NCBI GenBank assembly: GCA_944548615.1
Contig: OX155955.1
Location: 4,980,517-5,044,516 of the forward strand
Direction of reading: 5' to 3'
Source: Micropterix aruncella
Taxonomy: Eukaryota; Arthropoda; Insecta; Lepidoptera; Micropterigidae
DNA: 64,000 nucleotides
Under the pieces are notes generated by a model that was not told the DNA's origin, ran no database searches, and saw nothing but the letters and a program-made list of their open reading frames with translations. A program made the translations under genes and the position numbers. Shown one piece after another: positions 63,889 to 64,000 of the stretch. Each line of letters opens with the position of its first letter. Positions within the stretch are counted from its first letter, which is position 1.

Positions 63889-64000
63889 CGATAATGTTTC
63901 GAAACTTTGCATGAATGTTCATCGATGCATACCGGTTAAACGTACTGAAAGTCGCCTACCCGATCTGTCGCGCTCGAACTGCCATCTTGGAAAAATGGCG

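Overview
The window is a piece of an AT-rich animal nuclear genome, most likely an insect and probably a moth or butterfly. It has spliced exons with GT-AG introns, many degraded retrotransposons and DNA transposons, and a short non-autonomous Helitron at 55.0-55.2 kb. That Helitron has the 'CTACTAATATTATAAA...' start and 'GCGGGTGAAACCGC' 3' hairpin that I associate with Lepidoptera. The assignment is an inference from repeat content; no taxon-specific gene is present.

The one host gene I can support is on the + strand from 41.1 to 63.8 kb. It is the 3' part of an ADAM10 / Kuzbanian membrane metalloprotease, in at least nine secure exons plus two probable C-terminal ones. Together they encode the late prodomain with a furin site, the [12 protein letters not shown] zinc site, the Met-turn, the disintegrin and Cys-rich regions, the membrane segment and a cytoplasmic tail. 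The signal peptide and early prodomain were not found. Exons 1-5 have ordinary base composition; exons 6 and 8-11 are strikingly GC-rich.

The most unusual structure is at 47,499-51,194. The last 82 nt of exon 6, its 5' splice site and 50 nt of intron are repeated head-to-tail as 28 copies of an exact 132-bp unit, followed by a decayed copy. This places 28 identical candidate 5' splice sites in one intron. Two inverted copies of a TTAA-flanked MITE lie in introns 5 and 8 and bracket exons 6-8. These exons total 795 nt and are in frame, which makes them a candidate for circular RNA or clean skipping.

The left 41 kb holds no recognisable host gene and is a mosaic of mobile elements. At 7.3-10.1 kb is a nearly complete Penelope-like element with intact RT and GIY-YIG domains, terminal direct repeats and a 14-bp target duplication; a diverged solo terminal repeat lies at 12.8 kb. 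At 33.0-39.3 kb (minus) is a near full-length CR1/Jockey-type LINE. Its ORF2 is interrupted by a 720-bp TTAA MITE whose removal restores a 999-codon frame; a near-identical copy of that MITE is at 30.5-31.2 kb. Remaining pieces are two mariner fossils, a hAT fossil, several LINE 3' ends, a tRNA-derived SINE, a 5S-rRNA-like fragment, several palindromic MITEs, short tandem arrays, and four copies of an unclassified long-inverted-repeat family at 1.3, 5.3, 20.1 and 51.8 kb.
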